From: Herbaspirillum sp. 3R11
GTDB lineage: Bacteria > Pseudomonadota > Gammaproteobacteria > Burkholderiales > Burkholderiaceae_D
Length of the DNA: 64,000 nucleotides
Direction of reading: 5' to 3'
Assembly (NCBI RefSeq): GCF_004563925.1
Contig: NZ_SPNJ01000003.1
Span: forward strand, 682,001 to 746,000
Shown here: piece after piece, positions 55,902-64,000 of the stretch
Numbering within the stretch: the first letter of the stretch is position 1
How the letters are laid out: each line of letters opens with the position of its first letter
Program-made: the position numbers and the translations under genes
The notes under the pieces: model-generated
Told to the model about the DNA's origin: nothing
The model's database searches: none
The model's input: only the letters and a program-made list of their open reading frames with translations

Positions 55902-57776
55902 TTACGCCAGTTGCAGCGATGGCGACGGCGGCTCGGTGCCTTCACCGCTTTCCTCACCCTCATCATCCTCACGCGCCTGCTGGCGCGCCCACATCTGCGC
56001 GTAGGCGCCATCGGCCGCGAGCAATTGCGTATGCGTGCCGCGCTCGATGATACGCCCATGTTCCAGCACCAGGATCTGATGCGCATCGACGATGGTCGAC
56101 AGGCGATGCGCGATGATCAGCGTGGTGCGGCTTTCGGCGATCTCGCTCAATTGCTCCTGAATCGCCTGCTCGGCCTTGGAATCGAGCGCTGAAGTGGCTT
56201 CGTCGAAGATCAGCACGGCCGGGTTCTTCAGCAAGGTGCGCGCAATCGCCACGCGCTGCTTTTCGCCGCCGGACAGCTTCAGGCCGCGCTCACCGACGGT
56301 GGTCTCGTATCCGTCCGGCAGCGACTCGATGAAGTCATGCACATAGGCCGCCTTGGCGGCGGCAACGATTTCTTCCTGGCTGCTGCCGGGCTTGCCGTAG
56401 CCGATGTTGTAGCCGATGGTGTCGTTGAACAGCACGGTGTCCTGCGGCACGATGCCGATGGCCTTGCGCAGCGAGGCCTGGGTGACGTTGCGCAGATCCT
56501 GGCCGTCGATGGTGATGGCGCCGGCGTCGATATCGTAGAAGCGATACAGCAAGCGCGACAGCGTCGACTTGCCCGAGCCGCTGTGGCCGACCACCGCCGT
56601 GGTGGTGCCTGCGGCGACTTCAAAATCGACGTCGAACAGGATCTGGCGTTTGCTCTCGTAACTGAAATCGATATGCGAGAAACGCAGCGCCGCACCGTTC
56701 GTCGCCAGCGGCTTCGCGTCGGGCGCGTCGGCGATTTCCTTGTTCTGTTCCAGCAGCGAAAACAGGCGTTCCATGTCGGCCAGGCTCTGCTTGATTTCGC
56801 GATAGATCACGCCGAGGAAATTGAGCGGGATGTACAGCTGGATCATGAACGCGTTGACCAGCACCAGGTCGCCCAGACTCATCTTGCCGCTGATCACGCC
56901 TTGCGTGGCGCGCCACAGGATCAGCGTGACCGCGATGGCGATGATGGCCGACTGTCCCGAATTGAGCAGCGACAGCGAGGATTGCGACTTGACCGCCGCC
57001 GCCTCGTAGCGCTGCAGGCCTTCGTCGTAACGGCGCGCTTCGAAGTCTTCATTGCTGAAATACTTCACGGTTTCATAGTTGAGCAGCGAATCAATGGCCT
57101 TGGAATTGGCGCGCGAATCGAGGTCGTTCATGGTCCGGCGGAAGTGCGTGCGCCATTCGGTCACGGTGATCGTGAACACGATGTACAGCGCCAGCGCGCC
57201 GGCCGTGATCACGGTGAACCAGATCTCGTAGTGCAACACCAGGTAGACCAGCACCAGGGCGATTTCGATCAGCGTCGGCAGGATGCTGAACAGCGCATAC
57301 GACACCAGCGACGACACCCCGCGGGTGCCGCGCTCGATGTCGCGCGTCATGCCGCCGGTCTGCCGGTTCAGGTGGAAGCGCAGCGACAGCGCATGCAAAT
57401 GGCGGAACACTTGCAACGCAATCGTGCGCACCGCGCGCTGCGTCACTTTGGCGAAGATGAATTCGCGCAGTTCGGTGAACACCGTCGTCGCCAGCCGCAA
57501 CGCGCCATACGCCACCAGCAACGACAATGGCAGCACCAGCAGCGCCTGCGGGTTGTTCGGACCGATTGTCATGCGATCGACCAGTTGTTTAAGCAACAAG
57601 GGCACGCCGATGTTGGTCAGCTTGGCGCCAACCAGGAAAGCCAGCGCCAGCAGCACGCGCCATTTGTAGGTCCACAGATAAGGCAGCAAGGTGCCCAGCG
57701 TTTGCCAGTCGCTGTGAGCGGGAACGGACGGTGTGCGCGCGGCTTGCGGCGCGGCGGACGGAGGATATCGACGCAT
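55902..57776 (-). CDS. Atm1/HMT-type ABC exporter, fused permease and ATPase
   Basis: The 624-residue half-transporter has six membrane helices (about 40-330) and a C-terminal ATPase. Walker A GHSGSGKS is near 412, the signature LSGGEKQRVAIARTLL near 515 and Walker B VLIFDEATSALD follows. The membrane part has RDIERGTRGVSSL, LNYETVKYFSNEDFE and IYREIKQSLADME, sequences of the Atm1/ABCB7/HMT1 family, which exports glutathione-bound persulfide or heavy-metal conjugates. A divergent thioesterase gene starts 143 bases away. No direct partner is seen. Confidence 0.92.
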   Translation of the reverse strand: MRRYPPSAAPQAARTPSVPAHSDWQTLGTLLPYLWTYKWRVLLALAFLVGAKLTNIGVPLLLKQLVDRMTIGPNNPQALLVLPLSLLVAYGALRLATTVFTELREFIFAKVTQRAVRTIALQVFRHLHALSLRFHLNRQTGGMTRDIERGTRGVSSLVSYALFSILPTLIEIALVLVYLVLHYEIWFTVITAGALALYIVFTITVTEWRTHFRRTMNDLDSRANSKAIDSLLNYETVKYFSNEDFEARRYDEGLQRYEAAAVKSQSSLSLLNSGQSAIIAIAVTLILWRATQGVISGKMSLGDLVLVNAFMIQLYIPLNFLGVIYREIKQSLADMERLFSLLEQNKEIADAPDAKPLATNGAALRFSHIDFSYESKRQILFDVDFEVAAGTTTAVVGHSGSGKSTLSRLLYRFYDIDAGAITIDGQDLRNVTQASLRKAIGIVPQDTVLFNDTIGYNIGYGKPGSSQEEIVAAAKAAYVHDFIESLPDGYETTVGERGLKLSGGEKQRVAIARTLLKNPAVLIFDEATSALDSKAEQAIQEQLSEIAESRTTLIIAHRLSTIVDAHQILVLEHGRIIERGTHTQLLAADGAYAQMWARQQAREDDEGEESGEGTEPPSPSLQLA

Positions 57777-57918
57777 GAAAAAATTGCCCGGAAAAATTTG
57801 TGCTTTTGTTTTGCGGAGGAGCCACGCAGATCCCGCGACTCCTATAAACTAGGAGGTTATCCCTGATCTTCCGCATTATAAGAGTCCGCAGGACTTCACG
57901 CTTTCAAAAGGAAACGTA

Positions 57919-58386
57919 ATGACAAGTCAGCACAATACTTCGCTGCCCGTCGGCAAAATGCCGCATCTGCGTGTGATGCCCATGCCATCCGACGCCAATG
58001 TGTACGGCGACGTCTTCGGCGGCTGGATCATGGCCCAGGTCGATATTGCCGGTTCGCTGCCCGCCACCAAGCGCGCCAACGGCCGCGTGGCGACCATCGC
58101 CGTCAACTCGTTCCTGTTCAAACATCCTGTCTTCGTCGGCGATCTGCTGTCGTTTTACGCCGATATCGTCAAAGTCGGCAAAACCTCGATCACCGTCAAC
58201 GTCGAGGTTTACGCCGAGCGCAACCGCCTGCAGGCTGAAGTCGTTAAAGTCACCGAAGCAACCCTGACCTACGTCGCCACCGACGAAAACCGCAAGCCGC
58301 GCGAACTCCCTCCGCTGGCCCCCGGCGACAGCGTGCCGATCACCAGCGGCCTGCAAGACCTCGGCGGCGGCTGGTGCGCTGCCTGA
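57919..58386 (+). CDS. yciA: Acyl-CoA thioesterase, YciA type
   Basis: A 155-residue hotdog-fold thioesterase with MPSDANVYGDVFGGWIMAQ at about 20-40, whose DVFGGW carries the catalytic Asp. NSFLFKHPVFVGDLLSFYA follows and marks the YciA family. It hydrolyses a wide range of acyl-CoAs in the cytoplasm. AAAAGGAAA precedes the ATG. It is the first of several rightward genes; the hairpin at 58429-58454 follows it. Confidence 0.92.
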   Translation: MTSQHNTSLPVGKMPHLRVMPMPSDANVYGDVFGGWIMAQVDIAGSLPATKRANGRVATIAVNSFLFKHPVFVGDLLSFYADIVKVGKTSITVNVEVYAERNRLQAEVVKVTEATLTYVATDENRKPRELPPLAPGDSVPITSGLQDLGGGWCAA

Positions 58387-58428
58387 TTTATTCATTTTTT
58401 CACCCGTTTTTTAATCATTCTCCGAACC

Positions 58429-58454
58429 GGCGCGCAGGCCCTCTCTTGCGCGCC
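58429..58454 (+). other. Hairpin after the thioesterase gene
   Basis: GGCGCGCA (58429-58436) and TGCGCGCC (58447-58454) pair perfectly around a 10-base loop. It separates yciA from the dehydrogenase operon; there is no clear T tail. Confidence 0.5.
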
Positions 58455-58500
58455 TGCTTCCCAACCGTCCTTCATCCACTCCACCGATCAAACCCAATCC

Positions 58501-59451
58501 ATGACTTCCACTTCCGCCCGTCCCGACATCCTCATCGCCGCAGCACTGCCGCCGCACCTGATGCGACGCCTGCAAGACCATTTCACCTGCCACGATGCCA
58601 CCACGTTGAGCGAAGCCGCCCTGGCCGCCGTCGCGCCGTCCATCCGCGGCATCGCCTCCAAGGGTGAAACCAAGGTCTCGCGCGAGTACATCGCCCGCTT
58701 CCCGGCACTGGAAATCATCTCCGTCTTCGGCGTCGGCTATGACGGCGTCGACGCCGTCGCCGCACGCGAGCGCGGCATCGAAGTGACCAATACACCCGAC
58801 GTGCTGACCGACGACGTCGCCGACTTCGCCATGACCTTGCTGCTGTCGACTGCACGCCGCGTGGTGGACGCCGACCGTTTCGCCCGCAGCGGCGAATGGA
58901 AAAAAGGTCCGTTCGCGCTGACCACCAAGGTCACCGGCTCGCGCCTGGGCATCGTCGGCCTGGGCCGCATCGGCAAGGCCATCGCCAAGCGTGCCGCCGC
59001 CTTCGACATGGAAATTTCGTATCACAACCGTTCGCCGCAAAGCGACGTGCCCTACCGCTACGTGGCTGACCTCAAGACGCTGGCTGCCGAAGTCGACTTC
59101 CTGGTGCTGTCGATGCCGGGCGGCGCCGGCACGCGTGCGCTGGTCAATGCTGAAGTGCTCGACGCGCTCGGCCCCAAGGGTTTCCTGATCAACGTCGCGC
59201 GCGGTTCGGTGATCGATGAGACGGCCCTGATCAAGGCGCTGCAGGAAGGCAAGATCGCCGGCGCCGGCCTCGACGTGTTCGAAGCGGAACCCAACGTGCC
59301 GGAAGCGCTGGCCAAGCTGCCGAACCTCACGCTGACGCCGCACATGGCCAGCGGCACCGTCATCACCCGCACCGCCATGGCCGACCTGGCATTCGACAAC
59401 CTGCAGGCGCATTTCAGCGGCAAGCCGTTGCTGACGCCGGTGCCGCGTTAA
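58501..59451 (+). CDS. D-isomer-specific 2-hydroxyacid dehydrogenase
   Basis: The 316-residue enzyme reduces 2-oxo acids (glyoxylate, hydroxypyruvate or a related sugar acid) with NAD(P)H. Its Rossmann motif GLGRIGKAIAKRAAAF is near 154-169. The catalytic trio is visible as Arg in NVARGSVIDE (about 230), Glu in LDVFEAEPNVP (about 260) and His in TPHMASG (about 280). The cofactor loop after beta-2 contains HNRSPQ, and a basic residue there favours NADPH. It lies 12 bases before dgoK, so a role in hydroxy sugar-acid metabolism is likely. Confidence 0.9.
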   Translation: MTSTSARPDILIAAALPPHLMRRLQDHFTCHDATTLSEAALAAVAPSIRGIASKGETKVSREYIARFPALEIISVFGVGYDGVDAVAARERGIEVTNTPDVLTDDVADFAMTLLLSTARRVVDADRFARSGEWKKGPFALTTKVTGSRLGIVGLGRIGKAIAKRAAAFDMEISYHNRSPQSDVPYRYVADLKTLAAEVDFLVLSMPGGAGTRALVNAEVLDALGPKGFLINVARGSVIDETALIKALQEGKIAGAGLDVFEAEPNVPEALAKLPNLTLTPHMASGTVITRTAMADLAFDNLQAHFSGKPLLTPVPR

Positions 59452-59463
59452 ATCGGGAACGTC

Positions 59464-60432
59464 ATGAGCGCCACTGCAACCCGGCTCATCGCGCTCGACT
59501 GGGGCACCACGTCGCTGCGCGCCTACCGTCTCGGTGAGGATGGCGCCGTGCTGGACAAGCGCGGCCTGCCGTGGGGCATCATGAACCTGCCGGTGGTCGA
59601 GGGCGACTTCAGCCGCGCAGCCGGTTTCGCCAAGGCCTTCGACGAAGCCTGCGGCGACTGGCTGCAAAGCAATCCTGCGACACCATTGATCGCCGCCGGC
59701 ATGGTCGGCAGCGCGCAGGGCTGGCGCGAAGCCAGCTACGTCGAGATTCCGCTCGCCGTAGCCGACATCGGCAAGCAACTGACCCGCGTCGACCTCGGCG
59801 CCGGCCGCACGCTGCACATCGTGCCCGGACTGCTGCAGCGCGCAGCGTTGCCGAACGTGATCCGCGGCGAGGAAACGCAAGTGGTCGGCGCGCTCGACAC
59901 CTGGCAAGGCGGCGACGATGTACTGATCGGCTTGCCCGGCACGCACTCGAAATGGGTACGCGTGCAAAACCGCACCATCACCCATTTCGATACCTTCATG
60001 ACCGGCGAAGTCTATGCCGCGCTGAGCCAGCACACCATCCTCGGCCGCACCATGGAACACCGCGAACAAAGCGACCCAGCAGCCTTCGAGCGCGGCCTGC
60101 GTGTTGCGTCTTCGGAAGACGGCCGCGCCGGCATGCTGTCGAACATTTTCAGCAGCCGCACGCTGGGACTGGTCGGCCAGCTCGGCGCAACCGGTCAGCC
60201 GGACTATCTCTCCGGCCTGCTGATCGGCCATGAAATCGCGGCGCTCAAAGCGACGCGCGCCGACGCCGGCGGCACCGCCGAGCCGTACATCATCCTGATC
60301 GGCGACGACAAATTGTGCGCGCGCTACCGCACCGCCCTGAACCTGTACGGACTGACCCGCATCGATATCGCGGCGCAAGCCACCGAACGCGGCCTGTGGA
60401 AGATCGCACGACAAGCCGGACTGCTGAACTGA
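59464..60432 (+). CDS. dgoK: 2-Dehydro-3-deoxygalactonokinase
   Basis: The 322-residue kinase phosphorylates 2-keto-3-deoxygalactonate in D-galactonate catabolism (De Ley-Doudoroff). It belongs to the DgoK family, with IALDWGTTSLRAYRL at the start, the phosphate-binding motif of the actin-like fold, and LIGLPGTHSKWV and FDTFMTGEVYAAL in the middle. dgoA follows after 26 bases. The galactonate dehydratase DgoD and the transporter are absent from the window. Confidence 0.93.
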   Translation: MSATATRLIALDWGTTSLRAYRLGEDGAVLDKRGLPWGIMNLPVVEGDFSRAAGFAKAFDEACGDWLQSNPATPLIAAGMVGSAQGWREASYVEIPLAVADIGKQLTRVDLGAGRTLHIVPGLLQRAALPNVIRGEETQVVGALDTWQGGDDVLIGLPGTHSKWVRVQNRTITHFDTFMTGEVYAALSQHTILGRTMEHREQSDPAAFERGLRVASSEDGRAGMLSNIFSSRTLGLVGQLGATGQPDYLSGLLIGHEIAALKATRADAGGTAEPYIILIGDDKLCARYRTALNLYGLTRIDIAAQATERGLWKIARQAGLLN

Positions 60433-60458
60433 ACCGTCCGGCTCACTGGAGAAACACC

Positions 60459-61076
60459 ATGTTGAAAGAAGCACTGAAGCAATGCGGATTGATCGCGATC
60501 CTGCGCGGCATTCGTCCCGACGAAGTCGAAGCGGTCGGACTGGCCTTGTACGACGCCGGCTTTCGCATCATCGAAGTCCCGCTCAATTCACCCGAACCGT
60601 TCGAAAGCATCCGCGTATTGCGCAACGTGCTGCCGGCCAATTGCATGGTCGGCGCCGGCACCGTGCTGTCGCCGGCGCAGGTGCTGCAGGTCAAGGACGC
60701 CGAAGGCCAGTTGATCGTCATGCCGCACAGCGATCCGGAAGTCATCCGTGCGGCCACCGCCGCCGGCCTGGCCAGCGCGCCCGGCGTAGCCACCGTGACC
60801 GAAGCCTTCGGGGCGCTCGCAGCGGGTGCGGATATTCTCAAGATGTTCCCGGCCGAGCAGCTCGGACCGGTGGTGGTCAAGGCCTGGCGCGCGGTGATTC
60901 CGGCCAGCGTCATGCTGGTGCCGGTGGGCGGCATCACGCCGGACAGCCTGAAGGAATTCACCGCCGCCGGCGCCTCTGCGTTCGGCCTCGGCTCGGCGTT
61001 GTACAAACCCGGCATGACGGTGGAGCAAGTCAGGAAGAATGCCGATGCCTTCGTCAGCGCCTGGAAGCAGACCTGA
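60459..61076 (+). CDS. dgoA: 2-Dehydro-3-deoxy-6-phosphogalactonate aldolase
   Basis: A 205-residue KDPG/KDPGal aldolase giving pyruvate and glyceraldehyde 3-phosphate. It has LIAILRGIRPDEV near the start with the catalytic Glu near 44, GAGTVLSPAQV, MPHSDPEVI and the Schiff-base Lys in ILKMFPAEQLG near 127. I start at the ATG at 60459 with TGGAG upstream; the longer upstream frame overlaps dgoK. A strong terminator follows. Confidence 0.95.
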   Translation: MLKEALKQCGLIAILRGIRPDEVEAVGLALYDAGFRIIEVPLNSPEPFESIRVLRNVLPANCMVGAGTVLSPAQVLQVKDAEGQLIVMPHSDPEVIRAATAAGLASAPGVATVTEAFGALAAGADILKMFPAEQLGPVVVKAWRAVIPASVMLVPVGGITPDSLKEFTAAGASAFGLGSALYKPGMTVEQVRKNADAFVSAWKQT

Positions 61077-61095
61077 TCTCCCTCTTGCGGCCATG

Positions 61096-61126
61096 AAAAA
61101 CGCGACCTTGAAGGTCGCGTTTTTTA
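61096..61126. terminator. Bidirectional terminator between dgoA and fadD
   Basis: CGCGACC and GGTCGCG pair around a 5-base loop, with a T run on the plus side and an A run on the other. It ends the rightward dgo operon and the leftward fadD. Confidence 0.88.
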
Positions 61127-61158
61127 TTTCTGCTACGGAAGAATTCCAATGCAAGAAA

Positions 61159-62841
61159 TCATGCCGCTTTCTTCTCGTCGCGCAACTCGCGGCGCAGGAT
61201 CTTGCCGACATTGGTCTTGGGCAGTTCATCGCGGAACTCGATGTACTTCGGCTTCTTGTAGCCGGTGAACTGCTCCTTGCAATACGCCATCAACTGCTCG
61301 GCAGTCAGCGACTTGTCCTTGCGCACCACGAACAGCTTGACCGCTTCGCCGGTGTGCTCGTCGGGCACGCCGACGCAGGCGCATTCCAGCACGCCCGGAT
61401 GGGCCGCGACCACGCCTTCGATTTCGTTCGGATAGACGTTGAAGCCGGAGACCAGGATCATGTCTTTCTTGCGGTCGACGATGCGAGTATAGCCGCGCTC
61501 GTCCATGATGCCGATGTCGCCCGATTTGAAGAAGCCGTCCGGCGTCATGACCTTTTCGGTTTCGTCGGGACGATTCCAGTAACCTGCCATGACTTGCGGA
61601 CCGCGGATCGCGATTTCGCCGGGCTGGCCGAGCGGCACCGGTTTGCCGTCGTCGTCCAGGATCAGGAATTCGGTCGACGGCAGCGGCAGGCCGATGGTGC
61701 CGGTGTAATCGGTGATCGTGCAGGGATTGGCGCTGGCGATCGGCGAGGTTTCGGACAAGCCGTAGCCTTCGATGATCGGGCAGCCGGTGACCTTCTTCCA
61801 TTTGTCCGCCACCGACTTTTGCACCGCCATGCCGCCGCCGACGCAGCAGCGATAGCCGGAGAAATCCAGCTTGGCAAAATCGGGGTGATTCAGCAGCGCG
61901 TTGTACAGCGTGTTGACCGCCGGGAAGGTGTTGACCTTGTACTTGCCGAGCTCCTTGATGAAGCCCGGGATGTCACGCGGATTCGGGATCAGCACGTTGA
62001 GTGCGCCTTCGCGCGTGCCCAGCATGTTGCAGACCGTCAGCGCAAAGATGTGATACAGCGGCAGCGCGCAGATGAACACCAGCTGATCGAGCTTGGCGCC
62101 CTGCTTGAGCGCCGGCATCAGCCATTCTTCGGCCTGCAGCACGTTGGCGACCAGGTTGCGATGCGTCAGCACCGCGCCCTTGGCGACGCCGGTGGTGCCG
62201 CCGGTGTATTGCAGGAAGGCGATGTCGTCGTGGCCGACTTCGACCGGCGCCGGCGTCTTGCCATGGCCGCGCGACAGCGCCTGCTTGAAGGTGATCGATT
62301 GCGGCAGCGAGAACGGCGGCACCAGCTTCTTGACGTGGCGCACCACCAGGTTGACGATGGCGCCCTTGAGGCCACCCAGCATCTCGCCCATGCTCGCGAC
62401 CACGACGTGTTTGACGTCGGTGTTGGCGATGACCTTGGCAAGCGTACAGGCGAAGTTCTCCAGCACGAAGATGGCTTCGGCGCCCGAGTCCTTCAGTTGG
62501 TGTTCGAGTTCGCGCGGCGTGTACAGCGGATTGACGTTCACCGCAGTGTAGCCGGCGCGCAGGATGGCGGCGATGGCGATCGGATATTGCAGCACGTTGG
62601 GCATCATGATCGCCACGCGCGCGCCCTTTTTAAGGCCGGTGCTTTGTAGCCAGACGGCCAGCGCGGTGGACAGCTGGTCCAGCTCGCCGTAGGTCATGTG
62701 CTTGCCCATGCAGACATAGGCGTTGCGGTCGGCGTATTTGGCGAAAGCTTCGTCGATCAGCTGGACCAGCGACTGGTAGCGGTTGGGGTCGATGTCGGCA
62801 GGGACGCCTGCGGGATAAGATGCAAGCCAGAATTTGTCCAT
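61159..62841 (-). CDS. fadD: Long-chain fatty acid-CoA ligase
   Basis: The 560-residue AMP-forming ligase activates long-chain fatty acids at the membrane for beta-oxidation or phospholipid salvage. It carries LQYTGGTTGVAKGAVLTH (near 212, with the ATP loop), EGYGLSETSP, GWFKSGDIG-like FFKSGDIGIMDERGY and DRKKDMILVSGFNVYPNEIE, the FadD signature. The start MDKFWLASYPAGVPADI is conserved in proteobacterial FadD. It is a single gene; the 266-bp spacer upstream has an A/T-rich part with GAAAATTTTC and should hold its promoter. Confidence 0.95.
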   Translation of the reverse strand: MDKFWLASYPAGVPADIDPNRYQSLVQLIDEAFAKYADRNAYVCMGKHMTYGELDQLSTALAVWLQSTGLKKGARVAIMMPNVLQYPIAIAAILRAGYTAVNVNPLYTPRELEHQLKDSGAEAIFVLENFACTLAKVIANTDVKHVVVASMGEMLGGLKGAIVNLVVRHVKKLVPPFSLPQSITFKQALSRGHGKTPAPVEVGHDDIAFLQYTGGTTGVAKGAVLTHRNLVANVLQAEEWLMPALKQGAKLDQLVFICALPLYHIFALTVCNMLGTREGALNVLIPNPRDIPGFIKELGKYKVNTFPAVNTLYNALLNHPDFAKLDFSGYRCCVGGGMAVQKSVADKWKKVTGCPIIEGYGLSETSPIASANPCTITDYTGTIGLPLPSTEFLILDDDGKPVPLGQPGEIAIRGPQVMAGYWNRPDETEKVMTPDGFFKSGDIGIMDERGYTRIVDRKKDMILVSGFNVYPNEIEGVVAAHPGVLECACVGVPDEHTGEAVKLFVVRKDKSLTAEQLMAYCKEQFTGYKKPKYIEFRDELPKTNVGKILRRELRDEKKAA

Positions 62842-63107
62842 ATTGTTCCTTTTGTCTCCGGTTCAGGGCGGCTGCCGGTTGTTTCCCGCGGCTTGGATGC
62901 GCACTGCAGAAAAAAGCACGGTTGTGTTTTTATTTAATGCAGATGCTATCGGCCAATCTCGTTAAGGGCAAGTATTTTGAGGAAATTTAAGAAAATTTTC
63001 TCGTTTCTTCCCGCATGCGCGTTTTCATCTGCCTTTTGCAGCAACTGCATGGCAAAGCCCTACCTTGCCCCATCTTTTCCAAATTGGCAACTTTTACACC
63101 CGGATGT

Positions 63108-64000
63108 TCATTTCGCCGCCGAATGCATCGGTTGAACATTGCCCTGCAGACGATCCAGTTGTTCATTGCGCGCCGTCTTGTCGAGCTTCGCCAGCGCTTT
63201 CACACGTTCGAAAAAATCCGCGAAGCCGCTGCTGCGCCGGAACAGTTCGCGAAACGCCGGCACCCGGTCGTGATAGGTACCGACCAGCGCCAGATGGGCG
63301 TTCGACAACGGCATGGCAAACCAGCGGTCGTAACCCGCGAAACCGCCCCAACGCACCTTGAGCTGCTGGTACTCGGCGCGCAGCGCATCGAAAATCTCGG
63401 CCTTGCGGCGCAGCTTGTCGGCTTCGCTACCGTCGCCTTCGTAATTGGACTCCAGCTGAGACCGGTATTTCAGCAAGAGTTCAAGAAAGTCCTGCTTGCG
63501 TCCGGCGAACACCTTGTACGCCTCGCGCAGTCTGTCGTCATGATGCGCCTGCAGCCATTGCTCCAGGCCGATCTCTTCGACCGTGGTGGCATACGATTCG
63601 TTGAACTGCGAATCGCCCTTGGCGTACACCACCTGATGCGCCAATTCGTGGAAGATCAGGCGCGCCAGTTCGGCGTCGGGATAATTGATGAAGGTCGACA
63701 TGACCGGATCGTTGAACCAGCCCAGCGTCGAGTAGGCCGGCACACCCAGCACCTGGACGTCGTCGCCTTCCTTGACCAGGCCGTCGGCGTATTGCTGCGC
63801 GTCCTGCTGGCTGTAGTAGCCGCGATAGTCGACGCAGCCGGCGACCGGGAAGCACCATTGCCGCGCCTTCAGCGACAAGGCCGGCGCCGCCACCACGTTC
63901 CACACCACGAAGGGCCGCTCCAGCTGCGCGTAGCTCTTGTAGCTGCCGTTATCAGGCAGCGCCAGTTCCGCCACCGCGAAGCGCCGGATCTCGCGCACCG
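63108..64000 (-). CDS. Zinc aminopeptidase-like protein (PF10023), 5' end cut by the window
   Basis: About 297 residues are visible. The zinc-binding HELAHQVVY (about 117) has a HExxH-type core and a downstream Glu in NESYATTVEEIG. The C-terminal region with a KRRKAEIFDALRAEYQQLK-like helix follows. It matches the putative aminopeptidase family PF10023, secreted or lipoprotein in many relatives. The reading frame is open to the window edge, so the N-terminal signal is not visible. The gene lies 266 bases from fadD, which is in the same orientation downstream. Confidence 0.85.
   Translation of the reverse strand, partial: VREIRRFAVAELALPDNGSYKSYAQLERPFVVWNVVAAPALSLKARQWCFPVAGCVDYRGYYSQQDAQQYADGLVKEGDDVQVLGVPAYSTLGWFNDPVMSTFINYPDAELARLIFHELAHQVVYAKGDSQFNESYATTVEEIGLEQWLQAHHDDRLREAYKVFAGRKQDFLELLLKYRSQLESNYEGDGSEADKLRRKAEIFDALRAEYQQLKVRWGGFAGYDRWFAMPLSNAHLALVGTYHDRVPAFRELFRRSSGFADFFERVKALAKLDKTARNEQLDRLQGNVQPMHSAAK

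Overview
The window looks like the chromosome of a beta-proteobacterium of the Oxalobacteraceae, most like Herbaspirillum. I judge this from the high-GC coding style, the gene orders (rubredoxin-thiD-hemL-erpA, rplM-rpsI-argC, dxs-ispA-xseB, glcDEF, pilGHIJ-chpA) and the family content: many LysR regulators, TRAP and amino-acid ABC transporters. The genus is an inference. I see no rRNA, convincing tRNA, CRISPR array, transposase or prophage. About 60 protein genes cover most of the window.

Layout. 1-5.2 kb: a truncated glutathione S-transferase, ilvC with a relic of a second ilvC tail beside it, a sigma-54 activator lacking a sensory domain, a divergent LysR regulator and an exported alginate-lyase-like protein. 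5.2-14.3 kb: a catabolic island. Leftward run a TRAP transporter (binding protein plus fused QM permease) and two SDR dehydrogenases. Rightward run a thiolase, an acyl-CoA ligase and two consecutive PPC/DUF296-domain proteins. A 478-bp divergent promoter region with operator-like repeats lies between. 14.3-15.0 kb: a large inverted repeat. 15.0-21.5 kb: glycolate oxidase glcDEF, a GcvA-type LysR and a second FAD-linked 2-hydroxyacid oxidase. 21.7-25.5 kb: cobalamin adenosyltransferase, then dxs, ispA and xseB for isoprenoid supply. 25.7-30.9 kb: an orphan Rieske oxygenase, an EamA exporter, a 3-mercaptopyruvate-type sulfurtransferase, a LysR regulator, a likely 38-residue membrane peptide and a ZIP metal transporter.

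30.9-38.8 kb: the twitching-motility chemosensory operon pilG-pilH-pilI-pilJ-chpA. 39.0-46.9 kb: housekeeping genes (rubredoxin, thiD, hemL, erpA, a bactofilin, a DUF6776-like membrane protein, argC, rpsI, rplM, an OsmC protein, coq7). A candidate small RNA with two anti-Shine-Dalgarno CUCCUCC motifs lies upstream of rplM. 46.9-54.9 kb: pyrC, then a glutamate block: gltIJKL-type ABC transporter, an orphan paralogous binding protein and an NAD(P)-glutamate dehydrogenase. 54.9-64 kb: a HypT-like LysR, an Atm1-type ABC exporter, a YciA thioesterase, a 2-hydroxyacid dehydrogenase with dgoK-dgoA, fadD and a partial zinc aminopeptidase.

The best candidates for undescribed biology are the TRAP/SDR/thiolase/CoA-ligase/PPC-pair island with its shared control region, the CUCCU-rich small RNA upstream of rplM, and the long inverted repeat at 14.4-15.0 kb. 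The ilvC tail relic is a clear sign of past recombination.
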